Positions 7,666-16,990 of a DNA stretch of 64,000 bases are shown in pieces; position 1 is the first letter of the stretch; each line of letters opens with the position of its first letter. This DNA is from Luteipulveratus halotolerans (GTDB lineage: Bacteria; Actinomycetota; Actinomycetes; Actinomycetales; Dermatophilaceae): NCBI RefSeq assembly GCF_001247745.1, contig NZ_LAIR01000002.1, forward strand, positions 3,410,001-3,474,000, read 5' to 3'. Under the pieces are notes generated by a model. It saw only the letters and a program-made list of their open reading frames with translations, searched no databases and was not told the origin of the DNA. A program made the translations under genes and the position numbers.

Positions 7666-7733
7666 TGTGTCTCGGCTCCGACAGCGGATGTCGTCCGGCG
7701 CGCTATGACGCCCGGGCGACACCCGTTGCAGGG

Positions 7734-8399
7734 TCACGCGTGGAGCGGCTCGCCGGCCGGTCCGTCGTACGGGTCGGAGTCGTCGACGCCGGGGCCGCCG
7801 AGCGGTGCGCCCATCCAGGAGAGCGCGACCCACCCGGACGCCGAATCTCCTTCGACAGCAACGACTCCCGTGTTGCCGAGCGGGTTGTTGCGCGCGAACG
7901 CCGCGCCCAGGTTGCCCGCGCGGATCGTCGTCCAGACACGGATCGCCGCACCGTGACTGACCACCGCAGCGACGGGGACGCCGGCCGCCTCGACCTCGCG
8001 CAGCGACGCGTCGAACCGTTCGATCACCTCGGCGCCGGTCTCTCCGTCGGGCATCCGCGCGTCGAGGTCGCCGTGGACCCACTTCCACATCGTGCCGAGA
8101 TAGCCGTCGACGCTCGCGGCGTCGGTGGCCTTCTCGTACGCACCCGCCTGGATCTCGTGCACGCCCGCCAGCTCGACGACGGGGACGTCGAGCGACTCGG
8201 CCAGCGGCGTCGCGGTCAGCTGCGCGCGCAGGGCTCGAGAGGCGAAGACCGCACCGATCTGCTCGTCACGGACGGCCTCCGGGATGGCTTCGGCCTGGGA
8301 CCGGCCGAGCTCGGTGAGCCCGGGCCCAGGGAGGCTCGTGTCGAGCGATCCGGCGACGTTGGCCGGGGTCTGACCGTGGCGGATGAGCAGCAGACGCAT
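7734..8399 (-). CDS. Histidine phosphatase superfamily protein
   Basis: 221 residues from the ATG at 8399, which has AAGGAG 7-12 nt upstream. The N-terminal LLLIRHGQTPAN carries the catalytic RHG histidine. EIQAGAYEKAT and VVSHGAAIRVW supply the acid region and second histidine. The family includes phosphoglycerate mutases and cobalamin or sugar-phosphate phosphatases, so the substrate cannot be assigned. The upstream frame to 8474 has no family similarity, so the internal ATG is used. It ends about 70 nt from the shared terminator. Confidence 0.85.
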   Translation of the reverse strand: MRLLLIRHGQTPANVAGSLDTSLPGPGLTELGRSQAEAIPEAVRDEQIGAVFASRALRAQLTATPLAESLDVPVVELAGVHEIQAGAYEKATDAASVDGYLGTMWKWVHGDLDARMPDGETGAEVIERFDASLREVEAAGVPVAAVVSHGAAIRVWTTIRAGNLGAAFARNNPLGNTGVVAVEGDSASGWVALSWMGAPLGGPGVDDSDPYDGPAGEPLHA

Positions 8400-8518
8400 G
8401 CGAGGCTCCTTCGAGATCGAGCTCCATCCTCGCCTACGCCGACGTGGCCCGACAGGTGAGTCGGGCCACGTCACGTGGGCGCTGCTGGACGTTCGCGTGC
8501 TGTTCAGCGCCGCACAGG

Positions 8519-9547
8519 TCAGGACGCCTGGCGGTCGAGGGCTCGCAGGTCGGTGAGCGCGCGGTCCACGACGGCCGGATCACTCGACCGCAGAAGGGAG
8601 TTCAGCCGCTTGACCTCGGTCGGCGAGACTCCCGCGCGGGCGGCCTTGTCCAGGTTGGCGGGCGCGGCCAGGTCCATCCGCAGGACCTTGTCGGCGGCGG
8701 CCCGGTTGCGCTGCGCCGTGGACGGCTTCGCGGTCGTGAGGGTCGACGTCTTGTACGCCGAGCCCGTGAGCACCGGACCGAACAGCTTGGCGAGGCCGTC
8801 GTTGCCGAGGCGGTTGGGGTGGTACGACTCCTCAACCGGGTTGCTGAGGCCGTTGATCCACTCGGTGCTGTCGCACACCGCGTGACCGCTGAACGACGAC
8901 CGCGGGTCGACGAACGACGCACCGTGGGCGGTCGCCTTGGTCCGGATCAGGCTGTCGAGGTCGTTCGTCGCGGAGTTCAGGCTCGCCTCCTCGGACGGGC
9001 TGAAGAACGTCAACGCGTTGCAGTCCTCGCCGTTGAAGATCAGCGGGTAGCCGCCGATGGCGATCTTGGCGTTGGGCGCCTTGCTGCGGATCGCTCCGAA
9101 CAGCGAGTCGTACCGGCCGGGCAGCTGACCGGTGAGGATCGCGCGACCTCCGGCGATGGCGCCGTCGCAGTCACTCATCCAGCCGGGCTGCGCGCACTCG
9201 GTGAGCACGTCGGCGAACCCGACGTCGTTGCCGCCGATCGTCATCGACACGTACGCCGTGCCGCTGCTCAGCGCACCGAGCTGGTTGTTGGTGACGTCAG
9301 CGGTACGCGCGCCGCTGCACGCCTGGTACGACAGCGCGAGCCCGTAGCGCGAGGCCACGAGCGCCGGGTAGCCGTACGTCGAGCGGTAGCAGCTGTCGAC
9401 CTTGGCGCGGGTGCCGACACCCGCGGAGTAGGAGTCGCCCAGGGCGACGTACGAACCAGCGGCGGCGTCGGCGGTGGGGATCAGGCCCGCCGCGAGCGCC
9501 ACGGAGCCGGCCAGGACCAGTCCACGCTTCACAGATCGTCTCGTCAT
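8519..9547 (-). CDS. Secreted SGNH/GDSL esterase-lipase
   Basis: 342 residues. The first 30 (RRSVKRGLVLAGSVALAAG, ending in ADAAA) are a Sec signal peptide. The nucleophile is Ser39 in ALGDSYSAG, the oxyanion asparagine is in TIGGNDVGF, and the acid-histidine pair is near EESYHPN. The domain order is that of the actinobacterial SGNH lipases related to Streptomyces scabies esterase. About 80 C-terminal residues after the catalytic histidine form a charged helical extension. A paralogue lacking the signal peptide lies directly upstream, so the pair arose by duplication. Exported hydrolysis of lipid or acyl esters is inferred. Confidence 0.88.
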   Translation of the reverse strand: MTRRSVKRGLVLAGSVALAAGLIPTADAAAGSYVALGDSYSAGVGTRAKVDSCYRSTYGYPALVASRYGLALSYQACSGARTADVTNNQLGALSSGTAYVSMTIGGNDVGFADVLTECAQPGWMSDCDGAIAGGRAILTGQLPGRYDSLFGAIRSKAPNAKIAIGGYPLIFNGEDCNALTFFSPSEEASLNSATNDLDSLIRTKATAHGASFVDPRSSFSGHAVCDSTEWINGLSNPVEESYHPNRLGNDGLAKLFGPVLTGSAYKTSTLTTAKPSTAQRNRAAADKVLRMDLAAPANLDKAARAGVSPTEVKRLNSLLRSSDPAVVDRALTDLRALDRQAS

Positions 9548-9664
9548 ACGAGAAAGGTCCTCGCGCGAGGTGCCGGCGACAACCCGCGTTCCGCGGCGAA
9601 CAGGTCAGGAACTGGTCAACTACCGGTCGGTGAATATCGCTGTGGCACAGCCGTTTCCGGGAGT

Positions 9665-10612
9665 TCAGCCGACGTTCTGGCGCGCGGCCTTGTCGAGCTC
9701 CCAGAGGCGCTCGTACGCCGCCTGGTCGGCCTCGGCCTCGTTGCGGCGGGCCAGCTCGGCCACCTCGTCCGGGTCGAGCCCGTAGTGCCGCGCGCCGGCC
9801 ATGCTCTCGTCGCTGAGCAGCTGCGGCGGCGCGAACACCGCCTCGTCCGAGCCGCTCGGCGGGCCCTGCACCACGACCGGCACGCGCGCGGCCGTGACGA
9901 TGTCGCCGTACGGAAAGCCGAGCGCGTCGGCGATCTGCACGGCGTACGCCGAGTGGCCGGCCGTGTTGGGGTGGTAGGACACCTCGAGCGGTCGGGACAT
10001 GCCGCGGATCCACTCGTCGTCCTCGCACGCCGCGTGCCCGTCGAAGGTCGGCCGGACGTCGACGAACATCGCACCGGCCGGCGCGGCCGCCGCCTCGATG
10101 ACAGCGGCGAGCTCGTCGGCGATGTCGTTCATGCGGGCCATGTCTGCGTCGTTGAAGAACGTCGCGAGGTTGCAGTCCTTGCCCGCGAAGAGCCGGGGGT
10201 AGCCGGTCACCACGAACGACGCCTGCGGCGCGCGCTCACGCACCATCGCGTAGAGGCCGGTCAGGCGCTCACCCAGCTCGTGGCGTACGAACTCCAGCGC
10301 GGCCTCGACGGCCTCGGCACTGTGCGTCATCCACGTCGGCTTGGCGCACTCGGTGAGCACGTCGGTGAAGTTGAGGTCGTTGCCGCCGACGGTCAGCGTG
10401 ACCAGGCGGGTCGACTCCGACAGCGCGTCGAGCTGGACGGCGGCCACGTCGGCGACCGTCGCGCCACGGCACGCCTGCAGGCTGACGTCGGTCTCGAGCG
10501 CTCGAGCGATCTGGACGGGGTAGCCCGCGACCGAGCGGAAGCAGGCGTTCATCGGTTGGCCGGCGCCGGCTCCCGCGGCGTAGGAGTCACCCAGCGCGAC
10601 GTAGTCAGGCAT
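9665..10612 (-). CDS. SGNH/GDSL hydrolase without signal peptide
   Basis: 315 residues from the ATG at 10612. The catalytic serine is Ser10 in ALGDSYAAG, the oxyanion block is TVGGNDLNF, and the late histidine lies in EVSYHPNTAG. It is clearly paralogous to the next gene on the same strand (TECAKPTWM and TECAQPGWM are shared), but has no export signal, so it should be cytoplasmic unless translation starts farther upstream. The frame is open to 10843 but this extra part overlaps the PucR-type gene. A C-terminal region rich in Ala and Glu follows the catalytic domain. Confidence 0.82.
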   Translation of the reverse strand: MPDYVALGDSYAAGAGAGQPMNACFRSVAGYPVQIARALETDVSLQACRGATVADVAAVQLDALSESTRLVTLTVGGNDLNFTDVLTECAKPTWMTHSAEAVEAALEFVRHELGERLTGLYAMVRERAPQASFVVTGYPRLFAGKDCNLATFFNDADMARMNDIADELAAVIEAAAAPAGAMFVDVRPTFDGHAACEDDEWIRGMSRPLEVSYHPNTAGHSAYAVQIADALGFPYGDIVTAARVPVVVQGPPSGSDEAVFAPPQLLSDESMAGARHYGLDPDEVAELARRNEAEADQAAYERLWELDKAARQNVG

Positions 10613-10674
10613 GTCTCCAGCATGTCCGACCGGCGTAGGCACGGTGGCAGCGGCCCGTACGACGGCCGGGCGGG

Positions 10675-11868
10675 TCAGCGGTGGCCGGCCCGCAGCACCA
10701 TCTCCAGCTCGAACCGGATCTGGGGGTCGTCCAGGTCGTCGGCGAACACGTCGCGCAGCTGCGAGACGCGGTAGCCGACCGTCTGAGGGTGCACGTGCAG
10801 CTCGGCCGCCACCTTGGCGCGCTCGCCCCGATGGCGCAGCCACGACAGCAGCGTCTCGGCGAGCCGTTGCCGCTGGCTGTCGCGCAGGTCGTCGAGGGGT
10901 GCGAGCCGCCGGCGCGCGAGGTCGGCCATCAGCTCGGGGTCGGCCCCGAGCAGCAGGTCGGCGAGGTGGTCGTCGACCCAGCGGGCGCCACTGGCGGCCG
11001 GTGCGTCGTCACCTTCGGCTGCAAGCCCCGACAGGGCCGCCCGCAAGGAGTCGCCGGCTCGGGTCCAGTGCCGCGCCGGGCCGACCCAGGCTCGACGCTG
11101 GCCGAGCAGCCGGTCGATCTCGGCTCGCCCGCGCGCGCCGACCGGTGCGTGCATCAGCGCCACCGCGTGCTGGTTGCGGGCGCGGACGAGCGCGGCGTCA
11201 CCGAGCGCGACCCGCAGGCCGTCGGCGTCCTCCAGGGGCAGCACGGCCACGACCACGTCGCTGGGGACGGTCCACGCGGCCTCGGCGGCCTGCGTACGCA
11301 TCTCGGCCTCGTCGACCCGGCCGGACACGATCAGCTCCAGGAGCGCGCCGCGCCGCCGGTCGCGCTCGCCCACCTGACGGAACTGCTCGTCGGCGAACGC
11401 CTCGACGCTCGTGGCCGACAGCTCGTCGACGTAGACGAAGATCGACTCACCCAACGGCAGCAGCACGGTCGGGTCGAGGCCCTCGTCGACCGCGACCTGC
11501 GACGTCGACCGGAACGCCACGCGCGCTCCGATGCGGTACGCCGCCAGCAGCGCCTCCAGGGGGCGACCGGTCCGCGCCTCACCGCGACCCAGCTGCTGGT
11601 AGACGAGCCGGTCGTCGGCGCTCAGTGCCGGCTCGGCCCGGCCGGGCAGCTCGAGCAGCAGTCGGCTGAGCGCCACCTCGACCCCGCGGCGTACGGCGGT
11701 GCCGAAGTCGCCTTCGAGCGGTCGGGAGTACGCCGGGACGTCACGCTGGATCGCCGCGATGATCTGCTCGACGATCTCGCTGACGTGCGGCCGGATCGCC
11801 TCGGACACCTCGGCGGGGAGCTCAGCCCACGGAGGATCACCGTCCGCTGGGGGCAGATGCTCGGACAT
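10675..11868 (-). CDS. PucR/CdaR-type helix-turn-helix regulator
   Basis: 397 residues. The C-terminal 60 residues, with AAELHVHPQTVGYRVSQLRD, are the PucR-type HTH_30 DNA-binding domain. The N-terminal part is helical (SEIVEQIIAAIQRD, EVALSRLLLELPG) and resembles the RsbRD/GGDEF-like sensor region common in actinobacterial PucR proteins. It is divergent from the ferredoxin reductase-desaturase operon with a 95-nt AT-richer gap, an arrangement that suggests control of membrane-lipid desaturation. The two SGNH genes lie downstream on the same strand. The effector is unknown. Confidence 0.85.
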   Translation of the reverse strand: MSEHLPPADGDPPWAELPAEVSEAIRPHVSEIVEQIIAAIQRDVPAYSRPLEGDFGTAVRRGVEVALSRLLLELPGRAEPALSADDRLVYQQLGRGEARTGRPLEALLAAYRIGARVAFRSTSQVAVDEGLDPTVLLPLGESIFVYVDELSATSVEAFADEQFRQVGERDRRRGALLELIVSGRVDEAEMRTQAAEAAWTVPSDVVVAVLPLEDADGLRVALGDAALVRARNQHAVALMHAPVGARGRAEIDRLLGQRRAWVGPARHWTRAGDSLRAALSGLAAEGDDAPAASGARWVDDHLADLLLGADPELMADLARRRLAPLDDLRDSQRQRLAETLLSWLRHRGERAKVAAELHVHPQTVGYRVSQLRDVFADDLDDPQIRFELEMVLRAGHR

Positions 11869-11963
11869 ATCGGGAACTTTGCTCGCGAGGGGATAGTTTC
11901 TGGCGATCTGATTGTAGTGCGAGGCAGCAGATTTATGCCGCGCACAGCAATCACACTGGACAC

Positions 11964-13016
11964 GTGGGTGTACGAGAGGTCGCGCTGTCCGCAGCGTCCG
12001 TGTTCACCGCGCCGTACCAACCGCAGGACTACCTGCGACTGGTCAACCGGCTGTCCTCGGCCAGACAGCTCCGTGGCGTGGTCCGTTCGGTGACCCCTGA
12101 GTGCTCCGGCAGCGTCACGATCACGTTCCGTCCCGGGCGCGGCTGGCACGCGCACGAGGCCGGTCAGTACGCCCGCATCGGCGTCGAGATCGACGGCGTA
12201 CGCCAGTGGCGCAGCTATTCGTTGTCGGCGCCGGCCGGCGAGGACCCAGCCATCACCGTGACCGCCGTCGGCCGTGTCTCCAGCCACCTCGTGCAGCACA
12301 CCAAGGTCGGCGACATCCTGTTCCTCGCGCCACCCCAGGGTGACTTCGTCCTGCCGACCGGCCCGCGACCGTTGCTGATGCTCACCGCGGGCTCGGGCAT
12401 CACGCCCGTCATGTCGATGATCCGTACGCTCGTGCCGCGCCGCCCCGACGCCGACGTCGTCCTGATCCACTCGGCGCGCACCTCTCAGGACGCGCTGTTC
12501 CGCGACGAGCTCGCGCGCCTGGCCGCCGAGCACGAGTCGCTGCACGTGGTGCACCGCTACACCGGCACCGACGGCCGCATCGACCTCACCACCCCCGCTG
12601 ACCTCGACCGGCTGTGCCCCGACTGGCGCTCGCGCAAGGCCTACGTCTGCGGTCCGGCCCAGCTGCTCGACGACGCCACCGCCATGTGGCACGAGCACCA
12701 CGCACCCGACGCGTTGAGCGTCGAACGCTTCGAGACCGCACTGCTCGCCGACGGCGGCAGCGGCGGGCACGTGGTGTTCGAGAAGTCCGACAAGGAGGCC
12801 GACGGGGACGGCTCCACCACTCTGCTCGAGCTCGGCGAGGACGCAGGGGTCCTCATGCCGCACGGCTGCCGCATGGGGATCTGCCGCAGCTGCCTCGTCC
12901 CGCTGCGCGCGGGCCAGGTCAAGGACCTGCGTACCGGCGAGATCCGCGCCGACGAGGGCGACCTCATCCAGACCTGCATCTCCGCCCCGTGCGGGCCCGT
13001 CCACCTCGACGTCTAG
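11964..13016 (+). CDS. Ferredoxin reductase (FAD, NAD(P)H, 2Fe-2S) for a fatty-acid desaturase
   Basis: 350 residues in three domains: FAD-binding with RSYSLSAPAG (residues about 89-98), NAD(P)H-binding with LTAGSGITPVMSM (about 139-151), and a C-terminal plant-type 2Fe-2S ferredoxin with cysteines 302, 307, 310 and 338 (CRMGICRSC...C). This is the domain order of the Mycobacterium Rv3230c-type reductase, which passes electrons to the DesA3 acyl-CoA desaturase. The desaturase gene follows after 34 nt. GTG at 11964 is taken as start; the ORF upstream has no similarity. Confidence 0.9.
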   Translation: MGVREVALSAASVFTAPYQPQDYLRLVNRLSSARQLRGVVRSVTPECSGSVTITFRPGRGWHAHEAGQYARIGVEIDGVRQWRSYSLSAPAGEDPAITVTAVGRVSSHLVQHTKVGDILFLAPPQGDFVLPTGPRPLLMLTAGSGITPVMSMIRTLVPRRPDADVVLIHSARTSQDALFRDELARLAAEHESLHVVHRYTGTDGRIDLTTPADLDRLCPDWRSRKAYVCGPAQLLDDATAMWHEHHAPDALSVERFETALLADGGSGGHVVFEKSDKEADGDGSTTLLELGEDAGVLMPHGCRMGICRSCLVPLRAGQVKDLRTGEIRADEGDLIQTCISAPCGPVHLDV

Positions 13017-13050
13017 CTCCACGCCCCCTCACCCCCACAGAGGAGCACTC

Positions 13051-14289
13051 ATGACCCTGACCGCCGAGTCCACGCAGGCCGACAAGACCGCCCAGGACAT
13101 CGGGCGCAGTCACACGCCGCCCAAGGAGAAGCGCACCGGCGTCCTGCCCACCGACGGCGGCGTCGCCGTACGCCCACCGGCTGCCGCGCACCTCTCGGAC
13201 GACGACGTACGCCGGCTCGGCGAGGAGCTCGACGCCCTGCGCGACGAGGTCATCGCCTCGCGCGGCGCCAAGGACGCGGCCTACATCCGGCGGATGATCA
13301 CCATCCAGAAGAGCCTCGAGCTCGCCGGCCGGGCGGCACTGCTCGGCAGCCGCTACAAGCCGCTGTGGCTCGCCGGCACGGGCATGATCGCCCTCGGCAA
13401 GATCCTCGACAACATGGAGATCGGCCACAACGTCCTGCACGGCCAGTGGGACTGGATGCGCGATCCCGACATCCACTCCACGACCTACGAGTGGGACTTC
13501 GTCGCGCCGGCCCGTGGCTGGCAGCACACCCACAACGACCTGCACCACACGTGGACCAACGTCATCGGCAAGGACCGCGACGTGGGATACAACATCCTGC
13601 GCGTCAGCCCCGACCAGCCGTGGCAGAAGCGCGATGTCTTCAATCCCCTTGTCAACGTTGGACTTTCGTTCGTCTTCGAGTGGGGCATCGCGTCGTACGA
13701 CCTCGAGTGGGACATGGTCAAGGCCGGCTACAAGACACGCGAGCAGTTCGACAGCGACCTGCTCGCCCTGCGCGTCAAGGCGCAGGACCAGGTGGTCAAG
13801 GAGTACATCGCGCTCCCGGCGATCGCGATGCTCACCAAGTCCGGCGGCCGTGCCCTCACCGGTTCGCTCGCCGCCAACGTCATCCGCAACGTGTGGGCGC
13901 ACGCCGTGATCTTCTGCGGTCACTTCCCCGAGGAGGTCGACACCTTCAGCGAGGAGATGATCGACGGCGAGACCCGCGGCGACTGGTACATCCGCCAGAT
14001 GCTCGGCTCGGCCAACATCTCGGGCAGCAGGCTGTTCCACATCATGACCGGCAACCTGTCGCACCAGATCGAGCACCACCTGTTCCCGGACATCCCGTCC
14101 AACCACTACATCAAGATCGCTCCGCGGGTGCGCGAGATCTGCGCGCGCTACGGACTGCCTTACACCACAGGGCCTTTCGCGCTTCAGCTCGCGTCGACGT
14201 GGAAGCAGATCTGCAAGCTCGCCGTGCCCGACACCTTCGACAAGCGACGTCCGATCGCGTCGTTGCGCGAGGCCTGGAACAACGCCTGA
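13051..14289 (+). CDS. Fatty acid/acyl-CoA desaturase, DesA3-like
   Basis: 412 residues with the three histidine boxes of membrane di-iron desaturases: HNVLHGQW, HTHNDLHH and HQIEHH. Hydrophobic segments around GTGMIALGKIL and the IALPAIAML region fit membrane insertion. It should introduce a cis double bond (delta-9 type by family) into acyl-CoA or phospholipid acyl chains using electrons from the preceding reductase. A GAGG-containing ribosome binding site lies 6-9 nt upstream of the ATG. The two genes form an operon that ends at the hairpin at 14300-14323. Confidence 0.92.
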   Translation: MTLTAESTQADKTAQDIGRSHTPPKEKRTGVLPTDGGVAVRPPAAAHLSDDDVRRLGEELDALRDEVIASRGAKDAAYIRRMITIQKSLELAGRAALLGSRYKPLWLAGTGMIALGKILDNMEIGHNVLHGQWDWMRDPDIHSTTYEWDFVAPARGWQHTHNDLHHTWTNVIGKDRDVGYNILRVSPDQPWQKRDVFNPLVNVGLSFVFEWGIASYDLEWDMVKAGYKTREQFDSDLLALRVKAQDQVVKEYIALPAIAMLTKSGGRALTGSLAANVIRNVWAHAVIFCGHFPEEVDTFSEEMIDGETRGDWYIRQMLGSANISGSRLFHIMTGNLSHQIEHHLFPDIPSNHYIKIAPRVREICARYGLPYTTGPFALQLASTWKQICKLAVPDTFDKRRPIASLREAWNNA

Positions 14290-14299
14290 CCTGCGGCGC

Positions 14300-14323
14300 A
14301 CGGCCGGCGTCGCGGCCGGCCGT
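14300..14323. terminator. Terminator hairpin after the desaturase
   Basis: Perfect 9-bp arms ACGGCCGGC/GCCGGCCGT with a 6-nt loop start 10 nt after the desaturase stop. No T tract follows. Confidence 0.65.
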
Positions 14324-14354
14324 AGGACCGGCACAGAAGGCTCACAGGCGGCTC

Positions 14355-14600
14355 ATGGGAGACGGCGCGACCGTCGTACCCATGAAGACGCCAGCAGCCA
14401 TCGCCACCGCCCTGTCCGTCGGAGCCGTCGCCGTCCTCGGCATCGGGTCGTTGCCCGCGAAAGAGGCTGCTGCTGCAGGCATCTCGCAGCAGCAGCTGAA
14501 GCCGGTGAGCGCGGCGTACGACCCGAGCGCCCTGCCGGCCGCAGCCGACCGCACGATCACCCTGCGCGTCGACGACGACGGCCATGTCCGGACGACGTGA
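14355..14600 (+). CDS. Small secreted or membrane-anchored protein
   Basis: 81 residues from the ATG at 14355; an in-frame ATG at 14382 would give 72. The segment AAIATALSVGAVAVLGIGSL followed by AKEAAAAG is a typical Sec signal peptide, leaving a mature part of about 45 residues with TITLRVDDDGHVRTT at the end. No family is recognised. The stop overlaps a GTG at 14597 of the next frame. Neither candidate start has a strong ribosome binding site. Confidence 0.5.
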   Translation: MGDGATVVPMKTPAAIATALSVGAVAVLGIGSLPAKEAAAAGISQQQLKPVSAAYDPSALPAAADRTITLRVDDDGHVRTT

Positions 14601-14623
14601 CGCCCCGACGGATACTGGGTCGC

Positions 14624-15094
14624 ATGGGCTACCACGAGGGGCACATCGACCGGGTGATCCGCGAGGCCCAAGAGCGCGGTGAGTTCGACGAGCTGCCGGG
14701 CACCGGCAAGCCCCTCGACCTGCACGACATCGACGACCCCGACTGGTGGGTCAAGCGCTGGGTACGCCGCGAGGGCCTCGACACCAGCGCGACCCTGCCC
14801 CCGGCGCTCGCGCTGCGCAAGGAACGTGAGGGCTTCCCCGAGTCACTGGCCGGCCTGGCCACCGAGGAGTCGGTGCGTGAGGTGCTGCGTGACTTCAACC
14901 GTCGCGTGCGGGACGAGATCCTGCAGCCGACGTTCGGACAGCTGTCGCGGCCGATCGTCGCGGGCGTCGACGTCGACGACGTGGTCGAGCGGTGGCGCGA
15001 GCTGCGCGCCGAGCGAGCCGCTCGTACGCCGGTCGCACCGCCTCCCGAGCCGCCCACCCGTCGCCGCTGGTGGCAGCTGTTCAGGCGACGGTGA
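14624..15094 (+). CDS. DUF1992 (DnaJ-C28-like) protein
   Basis: 156 residues from the ATG at 14624. The N-terminal block VIREAQERGEFDELPGTGKP is the signature of the DUF1992/DnaJ homologue subfamily C member 28 domain, which has no J domain in bacteria and no known activity. The C-terminus is basic and ends WQLFRRR. GATACT at 14611-14616 lies 7 nt before the ATG, which matches the leaderless pattern of this window. A GTG at 14597 overlapping the previous stop is the alternative start. The 3' end overlaps the convergent hydrolase gene by 14 nt. Confidence 0.82.
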   Translation: MGYHEGHIDRVIREAQERGEFDELPGTGKPLDLHDIDDPDWWVKRWVRREGLDTSATLPPALALRKEREGFPESLAGLATEESVREVLRDFNRRVRDEILQPTFGQLSRPIVAGVDVDDVVERWRELRAERAARTPVAPPPEPPTRRRWWQLFRRR

Positions 15095-15932
15095 CCTTCA
15101 GCCACTGCTCGATGCGGTCGAGGATCTCGTCGTGGTTGCGTACCCACTGGATGTGCCCGACGCGGCGAGCGCTGTGCCACGACGTGACCCGCGCCGAGCG
15201 CAGGCGGTCGGTCAGGGCGTGGACGGCCTTGACCGGCGCGAGCGGGTCGCCCTCGATCGAGATCGTGAGCACGTCGAGCTGCGCCGTCTCCATGGCGTTC
15301 TCGTAGTCGACGTCGGCGCCTGCCGGCTGCCAGCGTCCGGTGCGCGACAGCCGCGACCAGTCGCGGATCAGCACCGTCGACTGGCGGCCCCAGAACTTCA
15401 GCCGGTCGCCCGGCCAGTAGCCGACCACGCGTGACGTCAGCGCCATGAACGACGTCCCGATGTACGAGCGCGGGATCCCGGTCCACCCGTAGCCACGGAA
15501 GTACGGCGACGCCGAGCCCACCAGGATGAGCCCGTCGACCTCGCCGGGGTGCGTGGTGGCGTACAGGGTGGAGACGTGCCCGCCGAGGCTGTGGCCGAGC
15601 AGCACGAGCGGGCTGTGCGGCCGGGCCGCGCGGACGGCCGCCGTCACCGCGGGCGCATCGACGCTCGCGAGGTCGTGGTAGCCGAACGAGGCGTCCCGGT
15701 CGACGCGCGGTGTGCTGCCACCCTGACCGCGCCACTCCACCACGGCCGACGCGATGCCGCGCGCGGCGAGGGCGCGGGCGAGCTGACCGTAGAACCGGGC
15801 CTTCGCACCGAACGCCGGCCACACGATCAGCACCGGCGCACCGGCGTCGTCGACCTCGGTCAGCGTGACCTCGAGCTGTGACCCGTCGGGGAGTGGGACC
15901 TGCACGGTGGGCTCCTTCGCCTCGTTACTCAC
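15081..15932 (-). CDS. Alpha/beta hydrolase (Hydrolase_4/serine aminopeptidase-like)
   Basis: 283 residues. The nucleophile elbow LLGHSLGGH places the catalytic serine near residue 116, and WPAFGAKARFYGQLARAL is the usual oxyanion-side strand and helix. A histidine in RVGHIQWVRNHDE near the C-terminus would complete the triad. No signal peptide, so it is cytoplasmic. The profile fits esterases or monoglyceride lipase-like enzymes; the substrate is unknown. The start is GTG at 15932. The 3' end overlaps the DUF1992 gene tail to tail. Confidence 0.82.
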   Translation of the reverse strand: MSNEAKEPTVQVPLPDGSQLEVTLTEVDDAGAPVLIVWPAFGAKARFYGQLARALAARGIASAVVEWRGQGGSTPRVDRDASFGYHDLASVDAPAVTAAVRAARPHSPLVLLGHSLGGHVSTLYATTHPGEVDGLILVGSASPYFRGYGWTGIPRSYIGTSFMALTSRVVGYWPGDRLKFWGRQSTVLIRDWSRLSRTGRWQPAGADVDYENAMETAQLDVLTISIEGDPLAPVKAVHALTDRLRSARVTSWHSARRVGHIQWVRNHDEILDRIEQWLKVTVA

Positions 15933-16014
15933 GAGTAACTATGGCTCCGTCGGCCCCGCGGCGCAAGCAGATCGGGGCACCGCGACCGAGGGCCGACCGC
16001 GGCGCCCCGGCCGC

Positions 16015-16872
16015 TCAGACGAGAGCCGCTCGTACGCCCTCGGCCAGACTCGTGGTCGGGCGCCCGATGAGCCGGCTGAGGTCGCCGGTCTCGACCAGCA
16101 GCGCACCGCCCTTCAGGCCCGCGTCGTTGTCGGCGAGCACCTCGGCGAACGGCTCGGGCACGCCCGCCGAGACCAGCGCGGCGGCGTACTCGGCCTGAGG
16201 CAGGTCGCGGTACTCGACCGCCGCACCCGATGCCTTCGCCACCTCGGCCGCGTAGTCGCTCATCGTGAACGGCGCGTCGCCGCCCAGCTCGTACACCTGA
16301 CCTGCGTGATCGTCCTGCGTGAGGACGACGGCCGCAGCCTCGGCGTAGTCGGCTCGCGCCGCCGCCGACACCCGACCGTCGCCGGCCGCACCCAGCACTA
16401 CGCCGTGCTCGACCTGCGTGCTGATCTGACCGGTGTAGTTCTCCAGGTACCAGCCGTTGCGCAGGACGACGGACGGCAGGCCGGAGTCGGCGAGTGCCTG
16501 CTCGGTCGCCCAGTGCTCCTTCGCGAGACCCAGCGGCGAGACGTCGGCGCGGGGCGCGCTGGTGTAGGCGACGAGCGAGACGCCGGCGCGCGCGGCGGCG
16601 TCGATGACGTTCTGGTGCTGGGTGATCCGTCGGCCGAGCTCACTGCCCGACACGAGCAGTACGCGGTCGACGCCCTGCAACGCGACGTCGAGGGCCGCCG
16701 GGTCGTCGTACGAGCCGACGCGCACGTCGACGCCGAGGTCGGAGAGGTCGGTCGCCTTGCCGGGGTCGCGCACGAGGGCGGCGATGTCGGTGGCCGGCGT
16801 GCCGCGGCGGAGGAGCGCGTCGATCGTGAGGCGTCCGAGGTGGCCGGTCGCGCCGGTGACGAGGATGGTCAT
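16015..16872 (-). CDS. NAD(P)H-dependent quinone reductase, NmrA-like SDR (Qor2/YtfG type)
   Basis: 285 residues from the ATG at 16872, with AAAGGACCTCCC just upstream as ribosome binding site. The NAD(P)-binding motif VTGATGHLGRLTIDALLRRG is at residues 4-23. The sequence fits the atypical SDR of the E. coli YtfG/QOR2 type, which reduces quinones and lacks the classical Tyr-x3-Lys centre. It is divergent from an HxlR-type regulator gene, the same arrangement as ytfG/ytfH in E. coli and qor2/qorR in Corynebacterium, so regulation by that neighbour is likely. Confidence 0.85.
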   Translation of the reverse strand: MTILVTGATGHLGRLTIDALLRRGTPATDIAALVRDPGKATDLSDLGVDVRVGSYDDPAALDVALQGVDRVLLVSGSELGRRITQHQNVIDAAARAGVSLVAYTSAPRADVSPLGLAKEHWATEQALADSGLPSVVLRNGWYLENYTGQISTQVEHGVVLGAAGDGRVSAAARADYAEAAAVVLTQDDHAGQVYELGGDAPFTMSDYAAEVAKASGAAVEYRDLPQAEYAAALVSAGVPEPFAEVLADNDAGLKGGALLVETGDLSRLIGRPTTSLAEGVRAALV

Positions 16873-16946
16873 GGGAGGTCCTTTCGAGCTGGTGACTGCT
16901 GTCATCGGTGTCGAACGACGTTCAACCGCAAGCACTTCCCTGTGGT

Positions 16947-16990
16947 TAGTACCGACTTTTAAGTAAGGTACCTACATGAAGGTAAGTACT
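16947..16990. promoter_or_regulatory. Probable operator of the hxlR/qor2-type pair
   Basis: The divergent gap ends in a cluster of GTAC-centred dyads: AGTACC at 16948, AGGTACCT (8-bp palindrome) at 16966-16973 and AAGTACT just inside the regulator gene. TAAGGT at 16964-16969 lies 6 nt before the regulator ATG and looks like a -10 box of a leaderless promoter. Repressor binding here would block that promoter and thus autoregulate. Confidence 0.5.

Noticed and set aside
8444..10774. A 776-residue plus-strand frame across the SGNH genes
   Set aside because: It is antisense to two clear esterase genes, has low-complexity Arg/Val/Gly composition and no family motif. High GC content creates such shadow frames.
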